A stretch of DNA of 64,000 bases from Porphyromonas sp. (GCA_022772085.1 JALFBN010000006.1:54218-118217); one strand, 5' to 3'; counted from the first letter of the stretch, positions 1 through 9,087 are shown. Numbers and translations are program-made. The notes: generated from the letters alone by a model not told the origin.

Positions 1-795
1 GAACTCTATCGTCCGTCTCATGCCGATTATACTTATCATCAGAAGTATGGGGTTTCTCCCCAAGCAGGTGGTGGACGCTCTTCGGCACGTGAGACGGCAG
101 TGCGCTGTGTTGGTGGTGCTATTGCTTTACAAATCCTAACTCGATTAGGGGTGCATATTTATCCCTATATTCGGAGTATTGGAGAGATTCGTTTGCCTGA
201 TGAGGATTTGTCCGATTTGGATTTGAAAAATGTATATCATTCCTCTGTCCGATGCCCGCATCCTCAATGGGAGCCCAAGCTAGAGGCCCTTCTTGCTGAA
301 GTACGTCACAGTGGAGATAGTGTAGGAGCCGTTGTCGATTGCCTTGTGCAGGGAGTTCCTGTTGGTTGGGGTAGTCCGCTTTATGATAAACTTTCAGCCC
401 ATTTGGGTTTTGCCATCCTTTCCATAAATGCAGTTAAGGGGATTGAGTTTGGTGACGGATTCGATATAACAACCAAGCGAGGAAGTGAGGCTAATGATGA
501 GATAGAACCCTCTTTGTTCGAGCAAGTAAATTTTCTCTCCAACCACTCGGGGGGGATTCAAGGAGGGATCTCTATGGGGACTGATATTCGTTTTTCTGTG
601 GCATTCAAACCTACACCGACGATTGCTATGAAGCAAAAAACAATAACACTATCGGGCGATGCTGTGGAGTTTGTCGCAACGGGACGCCATGATCCGTGCG
701 TGGCCTTGCGAGGGGTTAGTGTGGTACATGCCATGACTGCTTTAGTTCTATTGGATGCCTATTTGGCGACTCGTGCAGAGTCTCCTCTTGTCTGA
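1..795 (+). CDS. aroC: Chorismate synthase, C-terminal part (5' end outside the window)
   Basis: Chorismate synthase converts 5-enolpyruvylshikimate-3-phosphate to chorismate, the last common step of aromatic amino acid synthesis, using reduced FMN. The frame is open from base 1 and ends in TGA at 793-795, leaving 264 visible residues. The first codons read RPSHADYTY, and a GGGRSSARET motif follows, both hallmarks of the family and part of the FMN and substrate site. A late RHDPC stretch near the end matches the family's conserved C-terminal motif. About the first 100 residues are missing because the window starts inside the gene. It is followed by a 236-base gap and the separately promoted L31 gene. 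The identification is secure from the motifs. Confidence 0.95.
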   Translation, partial: ELYRPSHADYTYHQKYGVSPQAGGGRSSARETAVRCVGGAIALQILTRLGVHIYPYIRSIGEIRLPDEDLSDLDLKNVYHSSVRCPHPQWEPKLEALLAEVRHSGDSVGAVVDCLVQGVPVGWGSPLYDKLSAHLGFAILSINAVKGIEFGDGFDITTKRGSEANDEIEPSLFEQVNFLSNHSGGIQGGISMGTDIRFSVAFKPTPTIAMKQKTITLSGDAVEFVATGRHDPCVALRGVSVVHAMTALVLLDAYLATRAESPLV

Positions 796-856
796 AAAAA
801 ATGCCTTAGAGGTATTGTATGGCAGATTACTTTCGTATTGGTGTAGTGTATGACTC

Positions 857-886
857 TTGTAAGGTCAAAATAAAATAGTACCTTTG
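857..886 (+). promoter_or_regulatory. Bacteroidetes-type promoter for rpmE2
   Basis: TTG at 857-859, a 19-base spacer and TACCTTTG at 879-886 match the Bacteroidetes -33/-7 consensus (TTTG, about 19 bases, TAnnTTTG). This implies an untranslated leader of roughly 140 bases before the L31 start. That is long enough for ribosomal-protein or translational control, but no known leader motif was recognised. Confidence 0.7.
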
Positions 887-1031
887 CGGACGGAATGTGC
901 GGATAGCTATGCACTATGCTCTCCTATTCTATTCCTTTTACTCTCGTTTGCTTTATTGTGAGAGGAGGGGTAGAGATAGGCTGGTGAAGCCCCGCAATGT
1001 ATAAACTAATAGAGTAAATAAAAAAAGAGCA

Positions 1032-1286
1032 ATGAAAAAAGGTCTTCATCCTGAAAACTATCGTCCCGTGGTGTTTAAAGACATGTCTAACGAAGATGTC
1101 TTCATCACAAAGTCTACCATCCAAGCTAAGGAAACCATCGAGATTGATGGTGTAGAATATCCCCTCGTAAAGGTGGAAATCTCTAGCACATCGCACCCCT
1201 TCTTTACGGGTAAGGCTAAGCTCGTGGATACCGCCGGTCGTGTGGATAAGTTCATGAACCGTTACGGTAACCGTAAGAAGAAATAA
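1032..1286 (+). CDS. rpmE2: 50S ribosomal protein L31 type B
   Basis: L31 is a small protein of the large ribosomal subunit that bridges the two subunits. The 84-residue product starts [15 protein letters not shown] and carries the type-B features: a [11 protein letters not shown] segment, a VDKFMNRYG segment and a basic tail. The cysteines of the zinc-binding type-A form are absent, which is why type B is chosen. The ATG at 1032 has an A-rich leader typical of this phylum. The gene stands alone, with its own promoter about 145 bases upstream. In many bacteria the zinc-free form replaces type A under zinc shortage, but here it may be the only L31; that cannot be judged from this window. Confidence 0.96.
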   Translation: MKKGLHPENYRPVVFKDMSNEDVFITKSTIQAKETIEIDGVEYPLVKVEISSTSHPFFTGKAKLVDTAGRVDKFMNRYGNRKKK

Positions 1287-1820
1287 AGAAAACATACTCT
1301 CTCCCTTGACCCCAGAGTAGTAGGGGCTGGGACTTTCCTCTCCGGTATAGGGTTGATTTTTTCTTTGATTAGGGAGAACTCTTTCGGAGCAGGTTTGGCT
1401 TTGATCCCTTAGCCGTCTTCTTTCTCTTTAGGACGAACGAGATGCCATAAACTCCTCGTTTCAATTCTTCCTCCCTACGGAGTGGAGGGTTGTTACCGAG
1501 GAGTCGTCATCTTCTAAAAAAAGAGATCGCTACCTGCTGATTTTCTTGTTGAGTAGCGATGTCTTGGTGAATAATATACGAAATAGATAGGTTCAAACGT
1601 TATAGTGAAGAGTGTGGGGAATGGATTCGTCCATCTCGGATACAAGTTCAGAGTACCCCTTGCAGTCATGATTGTTATTCTGTTTAAAGGGTAGCAACAT
1701 GATCACCCCAAAATCGTCTTTTCTTATGAGGAGTCTCATAAAGTGGATGGCAATGCGTGTCGTCCCACCCTCCTCTCAAGAAAGAAAAGATAAATGAGTA
1801 GATAGTAAATTATTGGATCT
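1287..1820. other. Intergenic region rpmE2-htrA with one hairpin
   Basis: 534 bases without a convincing gene. A perfect 8-base inverted repeat lies at 1526-1533 and 1553-1560 (ATCGCTAC/GTAGCGAT, 19-base loop). It is preceded by a run of A, so it looks like a terminator for leftward transcription although no leftward gene lies to its right. An imperfect GC-rich hairpin around 1301-1333 could end rpmE2 transcription. No clear TAnnTTTG box for htrA was found. Confidence 0.4.
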
Positions 1821-3311
1821 ATGAAACGAATTCATCAGATGGTCTTGGGCTTCGTTGGTGTTGCCCTCGTTAGTGCTTCAGTTTCGGCAGGTGTATATAC
1901 TTTTATGGAACACCGCTCCTCAACTACCTCCGATATGGGTGTTGACGGAGGGGCTTTTCGTAATACAGCCTTGGGCTTTGATATGAGCCGTAGTGTGGGT
2001 AATGCCCCGGATTTGGTACCGGCTGCAGAGGCTTCGGTGCATTCCGTCGTACATATCAAAGTGGAAGGCGAGCAACAAATAGACCAGAGCTATATGGATC
2101 CCTTCGAGTTCTTTTTCGGAGGAGGTGGTAGCGGTGGTTTTGACCGTCCGAGTTCAAGACCTGTTGTAGGCTATGGTTCGGGGGTTATCATTAGTACCGA
2201 TGGCTATATTATCACCAATAATCACGTTATAGATAATGCCAACAAAATATCCGTTACGCTCAATGACAATCGTACTTTTAGTGCTAAGTTAATTGGGAGC
2301 GACCGCAGTACGGATATTGCTTTGCTTAAAGTCGATGAAGATGACTTGCCAACAATTCCTTTTGGCAACAGTGATGCGCTTAAGGTGGGTGAGTGGGTAT
2401 TGGCTGTGGGTAATCCATTCAATCTGACAAGTACGGTAACAGCAGGAATTGTTAGTGCCAAAGCTCGCTCCACTGTATCTGAGGGGAATGCAGCCAATAT
2501 CGGTGGATTCATCCAAACCGATGCCGCGGTAAATCCCGGAAATAGTGGCGGTGCTCTCGTAAATGCAGCCGGTGAATTGGTAGGGATTAATACTATGATC
2601 TATTCTCAAACGGGCAATTATGCCGGTTATTCATTTGCAGTCCCCATCAATCGTGCTGCCAAAGTGGTGGCTGACATTAAGAAATTCGGTACAGTACAAC
2701 GCGCTGTCTTGGGGATTCAAGGGAATGATGTAACAGGTGATCTCAAGGAAAAATTTGGACTAAAAGTCAATGAAGGAGTTGTCGTAACGGGCTTTAGCGA
2801 GCGTAGTGCAGCTTTCTCCGCAGGGATGGAGGAGCACGACGTTATTATCTCTGTTGATGGGAAGTCCGTCAAAAATATGGCACAGCTCCAAGATTTTATC
2901 AGTATCCATCGTCCCGGAGAAAAGGTTGCAGTGGAGATCAATCGTAAGGGAAGTGTCAAAAGCTTGACCGTTACGCTCAAAAACGAGGAGGGCGGTGAGC
3001 AAATCATTAAAAACGATCCCCAAAGTCTTTTGGGCGCTCAACTCAGAAGCCTCTCCAATGAACAAAAACGTTCTTATGGCGTTTCTTATGGCATAGCTGT
3101 CGCCAAAGTGAGTAGCGGTAAATTCAAAGAAGCGGGCATCAAAGAGGGCTTTATCATCCTATCCATCAACAATGTTCCTATCCGTTCCATTGAGGACGCT
3201 CATCGAGTGATCAAGCGAGTACAACAATCTCGTAGAGGAGATACGGGTGTGATGGTGAAGGGATTTTATCCTAATGGAAGGATGAAGTATTACGCAATAG
3301 ACTTATCCTGA
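1821..3311 (+). CDS. htrA: Periplasmic Do/HtrA-family serine protease with PDZ domains
   Basis: HtrA/DegP proteases degrade or hold misfolded proteins in the envelope during stress. The 496-residue protein begins with a basic stretch and a hydrophobic signal or anchor segment (residues about 8-28). The trypsin-like domain contains the catalytic triad His135 (NNHVI), Asp165 (STDIALL) and Ser242 (PGNSGG). A first PDZ domain follows from about residue 295, and a more divergent second PDZ-like region lies around 410-490. A glycine/phenylalanine-rich loop near residues 90-105 resembles the LA loop of DegP. The length matches the family. The gene is followed by a terminator hairpin and then the primary sigma factor, so it is probably monocistronic. 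The triad is intact, so an active protease is expected. Confidence 0.95.
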   Translation: MKRIHQMVLGFVGVALVSASVSAGVYTFMEHRSSTTSDMGVDGGAFRNTALGFDMSRSVGNAPDLVPAAEASVHSVVHIKVEGEQQIDQSYMDPFEFFFGGGGSGGFDRPSSRPVVGYGSGVIISTDGYIITNNHVIDNANKISVTLNDNRTFSAKLIGSDRSTDIALLKVDEDDLPTIPFGNSDALKVGEWVLAVGNPFNLTSTVTAGIVSAKARSTVSEGNAANIGGFIQTDAAVNPGNSGGALVNAAGELVGINTMIYSQTGNYAGYSFAVPINRAAKVVADIKKFGTVQRAVLGIQGNDVTGDLKEKFGLKVNEGVVVTGFSERSAAFSAGMEEHDVIISVDGKSVKNMAQLQDFISIHRPGEKVAVEINRKGSVKSLTVTLKNEEGGEQIIKNDPQSLLGAQLRSLSNEQKRSYGVSYGIAVAKVSSGKFKEAGIKEGFIILSINNVPIRSIEDAHRVIKRVQQSRRGDTGVMVKGFYPNGRMKYYAIDLS

Positions 3312-3350
3312 TCCTCTCTTTTTACTCTTTGAATGCAAATAGAGAGGATC
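3310..3350 (+). terminator. Terminator hairpin after htrA
   Basis: A perfect 10-base inverted repeat GATCCTCTCT (3310-3319) and AGAGAGGATC (3341-3350) starts at the htrA stop codon. The downstream T-run is short, so termination strength is uncertain. Confidence 0.6.
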
Positions 3351-3412
3351 TTCCCTCTCGCTTGCCTCGTGTGCAGGTGGAGGTTTGATAGAATAGAAGA
3401 GATATTACATAT

Positions 3413-4276
3413 ATGAGACAACTAAAAATTACCAAGTCCATTACGAACCGTGAGAGCGCTTCTCTCGACAAATATCTGCAGGAGATTGGGCGAGAAGAAC
3501 TCATCTCAGTGGATGAAGAGGTACGCCTTGCTCAGGAGATCCGCCGAGGGAATCGTCGTGCGCAAGATAAGCTAACTCGAGCCAATCTCAGGTTTGTGGT
3601 TTCGGTTGCGAAGCAGTATCAAAATCAAGGTTTGAGTCTTCCGGATCTTATTGATGAGGGTAATTTGGGCCTCATTAAGGCTGCTGAGAAGTTCGATGAG
3701 ACGCGTGGTTTTAAGTTTATCTCGTATGCTGTTTGGTGGATTCGCCAGTCGATCCTTCAGGCTCTTGCGGAGCAATCTCGCATTGTACGCCTTCCTCTCA
3801 ATCAGGTAGGGGCACAAGCCAAGATCAAGAAAGCGATAGAGCAATTTGAGCAAGAGAATGAACGTCGCCCTTCCATCGCTGAGCTCGCTGAAATTTTAGA
3901 CCAAAGTGAGGAAAAGGTCGCGGTTACATTGAAGTCCTTTAGTAAGCATGTTTCGATTGACGCTCCCTTTGTAGATGGCGAAGACAATAGCTTGTTGGAT
4001 GTCCTTGTCAACGAGGATGCCCCCAGTGCTGATCGTTCATTGATGCGCGATTCTCTCAACACAGAGATTGATCGAGTGCTTGCTACCTTGTCTGATAGAG
4101 AGGCTGAGATCATAAAACTCTTCTTTGGAATTGGATCGAATCCCGAGATGACTTTGGAGGAGATTGGCGATAAGTTTGGTTTGACACGCGAACGAGTACG
4201 TCAGATCAAAGAGAAAGCCATTCGCAAGTTACGTGCAGGTAATAAGTGCGACCAGCTCAAGAGTTATCTCTGTTAA
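3413..4276 (+). CDS. rpoD: Primary RNA polymerase sigma factor (sigma-70 family, Bacteroidetes short form)
   Basis: Housekeeping sigma factor that directs RNA polymerase to the -33/-7 promoters seen in this window. The 287-residue protein lacks the long region 1.1 of the E. coli protein, as is normal for Bacteroidetes. Region 1.2 ([14 protein letters not shown]) is followed by region 2 with [18 protein letters not shown] and the [15 protein letters not shown] recognition helix, then region 3 ([12 protein letters not shown]) and region 4 with [18 protein letters not shown]. The start at 3413 is preceded by AT-rich sequence and begins [15 protein letters not shown], the expected N-terminus. It is followed by a strong terminator. 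The small size and complete regions 1.2 to 4 support the primary rather than an alternative sigma. Confidence 0.95.
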   Translation: MRQLKITKSITNRESASLDKYLQEIGREELISVDEEVRLAQEIRRGNRRAQDKLTRANLRFVVSVAKQYQNQGLSLPDLIDEGNLGLIKAAEKFDETRGFKFISYAVWWIRQSILQALAEQSRIVRLPLNQVGAQAKIKKAIEQFEQENERRPSIAELAEILDQSEEKVAVTLKSFSKHVSIDAPFVDGEDNSLLDVLVNEDAPSADRSLMRDSLNTEIDRVLATLSDREAEIIKLFFGIGSNPEMTLEEIGDKFGLTRERVRQIKEKAIRKLRAGNKCDQLKSYLC

Positions 4277-4325
4277 GTGTTCGGTTGTGCGGGGTAGTAT
4301 ACTCTACCGTTTGAACCAATATCAA

Positions 4326-4382
4326 AAAAACTCTCTCTCGTACGGAGCATGGCATTCTGTATGGGGGAGTTTTTTTTTTTAT
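4326..4382 (+). terminator. Rho-independent-like terminator after rpoD
   Basis: Imperfect stem with outer arms around 4328-4337 and 4363-4373 (AAACTC.../...GAGTTT), an inner TACGGA/TCTGTA arm pair and a run of eleven T at 4370-4380. The T-run leads straight into the tandem -7 boxes of the next gene. Confidence 0.8.
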
Positions 4383-4386
4383 TATG

Positions 4387-4403
4387 TACCTTTGCTACCT
4401 TTG
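4387..4403 (+). promoter_or_regulatory. Two tandem -7 boxes upstream of the YihY-family gene
   Basis: TACCTTTG occurs twice in 17 bases, at 4387-4394 and 4396-4403. Each matches TAnnTTTG exactly. The -33 region falls in the T-run of the preceding terminator, so no clear TTTG is visible. Start sites near 4399 or 4408 would leave a leader of about 28 to 37 bases. Confidence 0.65.
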
Positions 4404-4435
4404 GAGTAGTATAGAGAAGCGGAAAAGTAAAGTCT

Positions 4436-5830
4436 ATGGCAAAGAAGAGTAAGTTCCAGCGGTTCATTCGCAAGTGTCGCATCCTGATGATCCAATTTGT
4501 GGAGTTTGTTTCGATGGATATGTGGCACATCGACAAAGACGAGGTATTTGGGCTTCGGCGTATTGGTATCAATGCCCTTAAATCTCTCTATATGGCTGTA
4601 AAAGGCTTCATTCAGGGAGATTTGCAAAGTAGGGCATCTGCTTTGACTTACAGTACTGTCTTAGCTATTGTACCGATGCTGGCGGTATTGGTTGGTATAG
4701 CTAAAGGATTCGGAGTGCAGGATACGCTCTCTCGGTTTTTGTTGGACTATTTCCCTACCCATACAGATGAAATAACGAAATCCCTGCATTTTGTCGAGAA
4801 TTATCTCTCTCGAGTTAAGGGAGGACTTTTCTTGGGAATAGGATTGATTTTCTTGCTCTATACGGTTTTCAATTTGCTCTCTACGATAGAGAATGTTTTC
4901 AATCGTATTTGGGAAACTACGAAAGGACGTACGTTTAAGGATAAGGTCACGAGTTACTTTACTATGATCTTTTTGTTGCCGGTTATGATAACGGTTTCGT
5001 CGGGGATCACATTGACGATGACTACGATTCAGAATAGTTTTATGAAGGACTTTGTGATACTTGGTAGTATGACGACCTTCCTTTTGAAGCTGGTGCCCTT
5101 TGTCCTGATTGTCTTTACATTTGTTGCCATCTTTATGGCACTGCCCAATGTCAAAGTTCGCTTTGTGCCTGCTTTGCTCTCGGGCTTGCTGGCCGGAGCC
5201 TCTTTTCACCTCTTTCAGATGCTGTATATCAACGGAATGTTGTGGATCTCTACGTATAATGCTATTTACGGAGGGTTTGCCGCCTTCCCGCTGTTGCTGT
5301 TATGGATGCAACTGACCTGGATTATTACGCTATTTTGTGCCAAGCTCTGTTATGCGATTCAGAATGTCAATAAGTTCACTTACGAGAAGGAGGTTACTCG
5401 AGTATCACGTCGTTATAGCGACTTTTTGACTGTGCTGATCATGGCACACATCGTGCAACGCTTTGTTGATCCCAAGCATTTGGCTCCCTATACTGTGGAG
5501 CAATTGGCAGATCAATGCCGTATTCCTGTTAAACTCACGACGATGATTATTCGACAACTCCTGGCGCTTCGTCTTATTGTGGAGGTGAAGAATACCAAGC
5601 AGTCGAAGACGGGCAATTACTATCCGGCAGTAGATCCAGAGACTCTTTCGGTTGGATCATTGATCGCCCGCCTAGATAGTTTTGGCAGTGAAAACTTTAA
5701 GGTCGATAAGAATAAGTATATGAAGGAGTGGGACTTGACGATTGCTTCACGGGAGGCTCTCGTAGATGGTTCCACTGCTGTATTACTAAAGAATTTGCCT
5801 TTGGGGCGGATGATTGCCTCCAAGGGGTAG
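4436..5830 (+). CDS. YihY/virulence factor BrkB family membrane protein
   Basis: A 464-residue inner-membrane protein of the YihY/BrkB family (formerly misnamed RNase BN), whose molecular role is unsettled. After a basic N-terminus, residues about 55-330 hold the family core. It includes SRASALTYSTVLAIVPMLAV, the signature segment of the first helix, an FNRIWETTKGR loop and a YNAIYGGFAAFPLLLLWMQLTW segment. At least six membrane helices are apparent. The last 130 residues are cytoplasmic and look like a winged-helix-type extension (YTVEQLADQCRIPVKLTTMIIRQL), which is common in Bacteroidetes members. The gene is transcribed alone between two terminators. The family assignment is firm; the function is not known. 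Confidence 0.88.
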   Translation: MAKKSKFQRFIRKCRILMIQFVEFVSMDMWHIDKDEVFGLRRIGINALKSLYMAVKGFIQGDLQSRASALTYSTVLAIVPMLAVLVGIAKGFGVQDTLSRFLLDYFPTHTDEITKSLHFVENYLSRVKGGLFLGIGLIFLLYTVFNLLSTIENVFNRIWETTKGRTFKDKVTSYFTMIFLLPVMITVSSGITLTMTTIQNSFMKDFVILGSMTTFLLKLVPFVLIVFTFVAIFMALPNVKVRFVPALLSGLLAGASFHLFQMLYINGMLWISTYNAIYGGFAAFPLLLLWMQLTWIITLFCAKLCYAIQNVNKFTYEKEVTRVSRRYSDFLTVLIMAHIVQRFVDPKHLAPYTVEQLADQCRIPVKLTTMIIRQLLALRLIVEVKNTKQSKTGNYYPAVDPETLSVGSLIARLDSFGSENFKVDKNKYMKEWDLTIASREALVDGSTAVLLKNLPLGRMIASKG

Positions 5831-5860
5831 TCTGCTTTAGAGCAAAACTCAAAATAAACG

Positions 5861-5913
5861 GATCTGTACCTCGTGCGACAATAGGTAGTCGACTAGAGAT
5901 ACAGATCTTTTTT
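5861..5913 (+). terminator. Terminator after the YihY-family gene
   Basis: Arms GATCTGTA (5861-5868) and TACAGATC (5900-5907) are followed directly by TTTTTT (5908-5913). It lies between convergent genes and can serve the rightward one. Confidence 0.8.
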
Positions 5914-5970
5914 ATAGTGTTGTAAGATGGGGAAGCCGTTCGTTATTGGGTAGGGCTTCCCTCGTTTGTT

Positions 5971-6564
5971 TTAGGGTTTGGGGCAATAGTTTACAATAGC
6001 GAGGTCCATACCATTGTGTTCTACGGATGCAATCTTCAAAATGATTTTGTGATAGCTACTGGTGTAGGTGAAATATCCTAGGGATAGTCCGATGAATTCA
6101 TACATGTTTTTGACAAGGAAGTCATCCACTTCTGGCGTTAGCTGTGTGCAATCCTCGTTTAGGATTAGTGAGAGCGGAGCATAATACCCGAGGGCTTGTG
6201 AGAGTTTGTATTCCCGTCCGCTGAGGTAGTATCCTCGTACGGGATTCGCGGTTGATCTTTTGACATCGAACCAGAGGAATTTGTCATTTTCGGTGGAGTA
6301 TTCCTGACTCTTTTGCTCATTGAGAGTTCCCCCGTGTGCCGTTTCCCAATCTTTGATCTCTTGTTCTGTTGCACCCCATTGTACCATGGGATAGGGGATC
6401 AGCTTAGTGAATACATCAGCATCGGGGTAGGATGGACCTTCCTGTACGGTTGGAGTTTGTGGTGTTTCGGGGTACTTGTTGGGGTCAGATTGGTGGCATG
6501 CTGAGAGCCCACCGATGAGAGCCGTGAATCCGAGGAGGAGAAGTGTTTTTTTATATCGTTGCAT
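5971..6564 (-). CDS. Secreted lipoprotein sharing a C-terminal domain with its two upstream neighbours
   Basis: A 197-residue lipoprotein of unknown function. A signal peptide with lipobox LSAC puts the lipid-bearing cysteine near residue 23, so export and membrane anchoring are expected. A proline-rich linker follows. From about residue 50 the sequence reads PYPMVQWGATEQEI..WETAHGGTL, then FDV and RGYYLSG. The same pattern occurs in the C-terminal parts of the two genes just upstream (6587-8173 and 8209-9087). This is the shortest member: it has the shared domain but neither the BIG2 nor the LRR segment. It lies 22 bases downstream of the 528-residue lipoprotein and is the last gene of the operon. 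No named family was recognised. Confidence 0.8.
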   Translation of the reverse strand: MQRYKKTLLLLGFTALIGGLSACHQSDPNKYPETPQTPTVQEGPSYPDADVFTKLIPYPMVQWGATEQEIKDWETAHGGTLNEQKSQEYSTENDKFLWFDVKRSTANPVRGYYLSGREYKLSQALGYYAPLSLILNEDCTQLTPEVDDFLVKNMYEFIGLSLGYFTYTSSYHKIILKIASVEHNGMDLAIVNYCPKP

Positions 6565-6586
6565 AATTGTCTATTTTGGGATGAGG

Positions 6587-8173
6587 TTACCGTTTGGGTG
6601 AGAATAGCAGTTTGCCAACTTGCTCTTGCTTGTCGTTCTCTTTCGAGATCACGAGGTTGCTTTTGAGGTTGTCGTTGGAAAAGCGGAAGGTGTTGTATCC
6701 CTCGCCGAGGCTACTGTATCTATGGTTTTTGAGGGAGTTTTCTGTGTTTTTATTGAGTCGAAGTTTAGCCCCATCACCCTGAACGAGGAGGAGAGAAAGG
6801 GGACGGACAAATATCTCCACTTGTAGCAAACTATTCCCTTCGAGAGTGTACACTCGTTTGTAAATGTCGCTTTCGGTTACGTCAAAGACGAGCAAAATCT
6901 CCTCTTCATCGTCTGTTTCGGATAAACCTGCATTGAAGGTTCCTTTATTGTTTTTTTCCCACGCCTTAATAGCATCTATTGAGGTACCACTCCATTGGAG
7001 GTAGGGTGTTTGTGCGAAGTCAAAGCCCTTAGGATCATCTGTTTCGACCGATTGTTTGAGTTTAGTGTCGCCATCATAGAGTTCCCATCCCTGCTTTTCG
7101 GCAAGTGGTAGGAGGGTATTCACGGTCACTTTGTTGCCCTCGGGCATCGCATTTTTAGCATCGAGTACAACCATTTTACCCTTTTCTCCCGACCGTTTGG
7201 GTAGACTACTGATGGCTTTTTTTAGCTCTGCTTCGGAAAGTTTGTTATGATCTACGACAAGTTTTTTCAGTTGAGGATATGCGCTCCACGAGGGGAGCTT
7301 CTCTAGTCCCATGGCGGAGATACGGAGCTCTACGAGATTAGGCATATCGAGATTCACAGATGTAATGGCGTTATTGCTGAGGTCGCAGTGCGTAAGTTTG
7401 TGGTGTGTAAGGGTTAGGTTACCCATGAATTTATTTTCCTTGAGATCGAGCCTTGTCAAAATAGGGGCTGCTTGGAGGTCTATGGATTTGAGGTGATTTC
7501 CCGGAGCTGAGAGTACTTGAAGCTGGGGAGTTTGGATCAGGTTTATTTGCTCTATTTTTCCATTATTGTCTGCACTTAGGAGTAAGAGATCGGGAGCATA
7601 GATGCGGATACTTTTTTCTGTTTGATCTGCAGAGACGCTGAGTTGTGTAGGGGCATTGATCTGAGTAGAGACCGCGTATTCGGTTTGAATCTTGTTGCCA
7701 TTGTCTATCAGGATTTTTCCGCTTTGGGTCACCACGTTGAGCACAATGCTGTAGTCCTTTGCGAAGGAGTGAATGATCTCCACATCAGCTTGACTTGTCG
7801 GAGGAGTCGGCTGTTCGCCGGCTACGACCATTACGAGGCAAGAGGCCTGCTTTTGAGTGCCTTCGATGCGAGCCGTAACCATGGTATTACCTACTTTGAG
7901 GGCCTCTATCTCTCCATTAGGGGAGACTTTCACAGTTGTTGGGTCCTCTGATTTCCAATTTATTACGACTTTTTTGTCTTCTGGTTGGACTGTGGCTTTG
8001 AGTTGTTGTTTCTCTCCTTTTTTTAGGTTGAGGCTGTGTGGCGTGATGGTGATGGTTTGCTCGGGCTTGGGTGGCTCGGGTTGGATGTTTTGAGGACGAC
8101 AGGCCACGAAGTGACTTAGGCAGAGAAGTCCTAGAGCGGTCCACAGGAAATTCGAGAATTGAGTTCGTTTCAT
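6587..8173 (-). CDS. Lipoprotein with BIG2-type Ig domain, leucine-rich repeats and shared C-terminal domain
   Basis: A 528-residue surface lipoprotein. The signal peptide ends in VACRP, with the lipid cysteine near residue 25. Residues about 38-118 form a bacterial Ig-like group 2 domain (ITPHSLNLKKGEKQQLKATV ... INWKSEDPTTVKVSPNGEIEALKVGNTMVTA). Residues about 190-310 contain irregular leucine-rich repeats (LTRLDLKENKF, LTHCDLSNNAI), capped by a segment ending LAEKQGWELYDGD. The same cap is found in the T9SS LRR proteins at 31040 and 44741. The last 150 residues carry the domain shared with the two flanking lipoproteins (PYLQWSGTS..., GTFNAGL, FDV, VYTLEG). Such proteins may bind host or partner molecules, but the ligand is unknown. 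Confidence 0.82.
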   Translation of the reverse strand: MKRTQFSNFLWTALGLLCLSHFVACRPQNIQPEPPKPEQTITITPHSLNLKKGEKQQLKATVQPEDKKVVINWKSEDPTTVKVSPNGEIEALKVGNTMVTARIEGTQKQASCLVMVVAGEQPTPPTSQADVEIIHSFAKDYSIVLNVVTQSGKILIDNGNKIQTEYAVSTQINAPTQLSVSADQTEKSIRIYAPDLLLLSADNNGKIEQINLIQTPQLQVLSAPGNHLKSIDLQAAPILTRLDLKENKFMGNLTLTHHKLTHCDLSNNAITSVNLDMPNLVELRISAMGLEKLPSWSAYPQLKKLVVDHNKLSEAELKKAISSLPKRSGEKGKMVVLDAKNAMPEGNKVTVNTLLPLAEKQGWELYDGDTKLKQSVETDDPKGFDFAQTPYLQWSGTSIDAIKAWEKNNKGTFNAGLSETDDEEEILLVFDVTESDIYKRVYTLEGNSLLQVEIFVRPLSLLLVQGDGAKLRLNKNTENSLKNHRYSSLGEGYNTFRFSNDNLKSNLVISKENDKQEQVGKLLFSPKR

Positions 8174-8208
8174 AATTCTTTTATGTTATCTCTCTTTAAT
8201 ATACTTGA

Positions 8209-9087
8209 TTAACGTGCAATGGGCTTGTATTCGAGTTGTGCGAGCAGACCCAGTTCGGGGTGTTTACTTGGAGCTACTTGGACGCCAAGCCTCAGTTCAG
8301 GATTCACATAGGTAACCCCATAGGCAGATATATTACTTACGAAGAATAGATTTTTGCTCATTAGGCGTCGGAATGCTTGATTCAGTCGGGCCTTACTGCC
8401 TTGGATATCGAATACATAGTCTATCGGAGAGACTAGTAGAGCAATCGCTTGTACTCGCTCGCCTTGCCCTTTGACTTCTTGGAGGTAGTAGATGCGCACC
8501 TTGGTAACATCATCTTGAACATTGAAGGCATAGGCTTGAGCTTGATGTGTTTCATCAAAACGAGATAATCGAGGCTCAAACGTGCCGTTGTGGCTTGCTT
8601 CATAGCTTTGTAGCGTTTCGAGTGTATTCCCGAAGAGATCCATTTGAGGTAGGGGGAGGGTGGCAAAGGTGCGACTATCATCCTTTTGCTCCACGGTGAT
8701 TTGGCAAAAAGCTTCATAGTTGCCGGCTTGGAGGTGAATGATGGCCTTGCCCTCTTTGAGTGCGGATAGCATTCCTTTATCATCGACAAAAACAATGTCG
8801 GGAGCCGAGGAGTCGAAGCTAACGGACGCACCCTCGGGCGTTACGGTGTAGTTCAATTGTCGTTGCTCACCGGGTACCATATCAAGGGTTGATTCTTTGA
8901 TTTCTAGGGCTGTGGCAGTGGGGTGCTCTATGGGTGTGGGTGGAGCCGGTGGTGTATTGGGGTGGCAGGCGGTGAGTGTGATGCCAAGGCCGTAGGTGAG
9001 GAGGAGGCTCGAACTCCGGAGAGATAGGGTACGCACGGCTCTTCTTGGGGAGAAGAGGGTGTGGAGCAGGGGAGATTTCATTTTCAT
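8209..9087 (-). CDS. Lipoprotein with BIG2-type Ig domain and shared C-terminal domain
   Basis: A lipoprotein of about 292 residues, first gene of the three-lipoprotein operon. The open frame could begin at a TTG at 9117, but the ATG at 9087 (MKMKSPLLHTL) or 9081 gives a better signal peptide. The lipobox is LTAC, followed by a proline-rich stretch. A BIG2-like domain follows (LEIKESTLDMVPGEQRQLNYTV ... DDKGMLSALKEGKAIIHLQAG). The C-terminal 150 residues repeat the shared pattern: LPLPQMDLFGNTLETLQSYEASHNGTFEPRL, then AFNV and IYYLQ. It lacks the LRR block of its neighbour. There are 35 bases between its stop and the next start, so co-transcription is likely. Function unknown. Confidence 0.8.
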   Translation of the reverse strand: MKMKSPLLHTLFSPRRAVRTLSLRSSSLLLTYGLGITLTACHPNTPPAPPTPIEHPTATALEIKESTLDMVPGEQRQLNYTVTPEGASVSFDSSAPDIVFVDDKGMLSALKEGKAIIHLQAGNYEAFCQITVEQKDDSRTFATLPLPQMDLFGNTLETLQSYEASHNGTFEPRLSRFDETHQAQAYAFNVQDDVTKVRIYYLQEVKGQGERVQAIALLVSPIDYVFDIQGSKARLNQAFRRLMSKNLFFVSNISAYGVTYVNPELRLGVQVAPSKHPELGLLAQLEYKPIAR

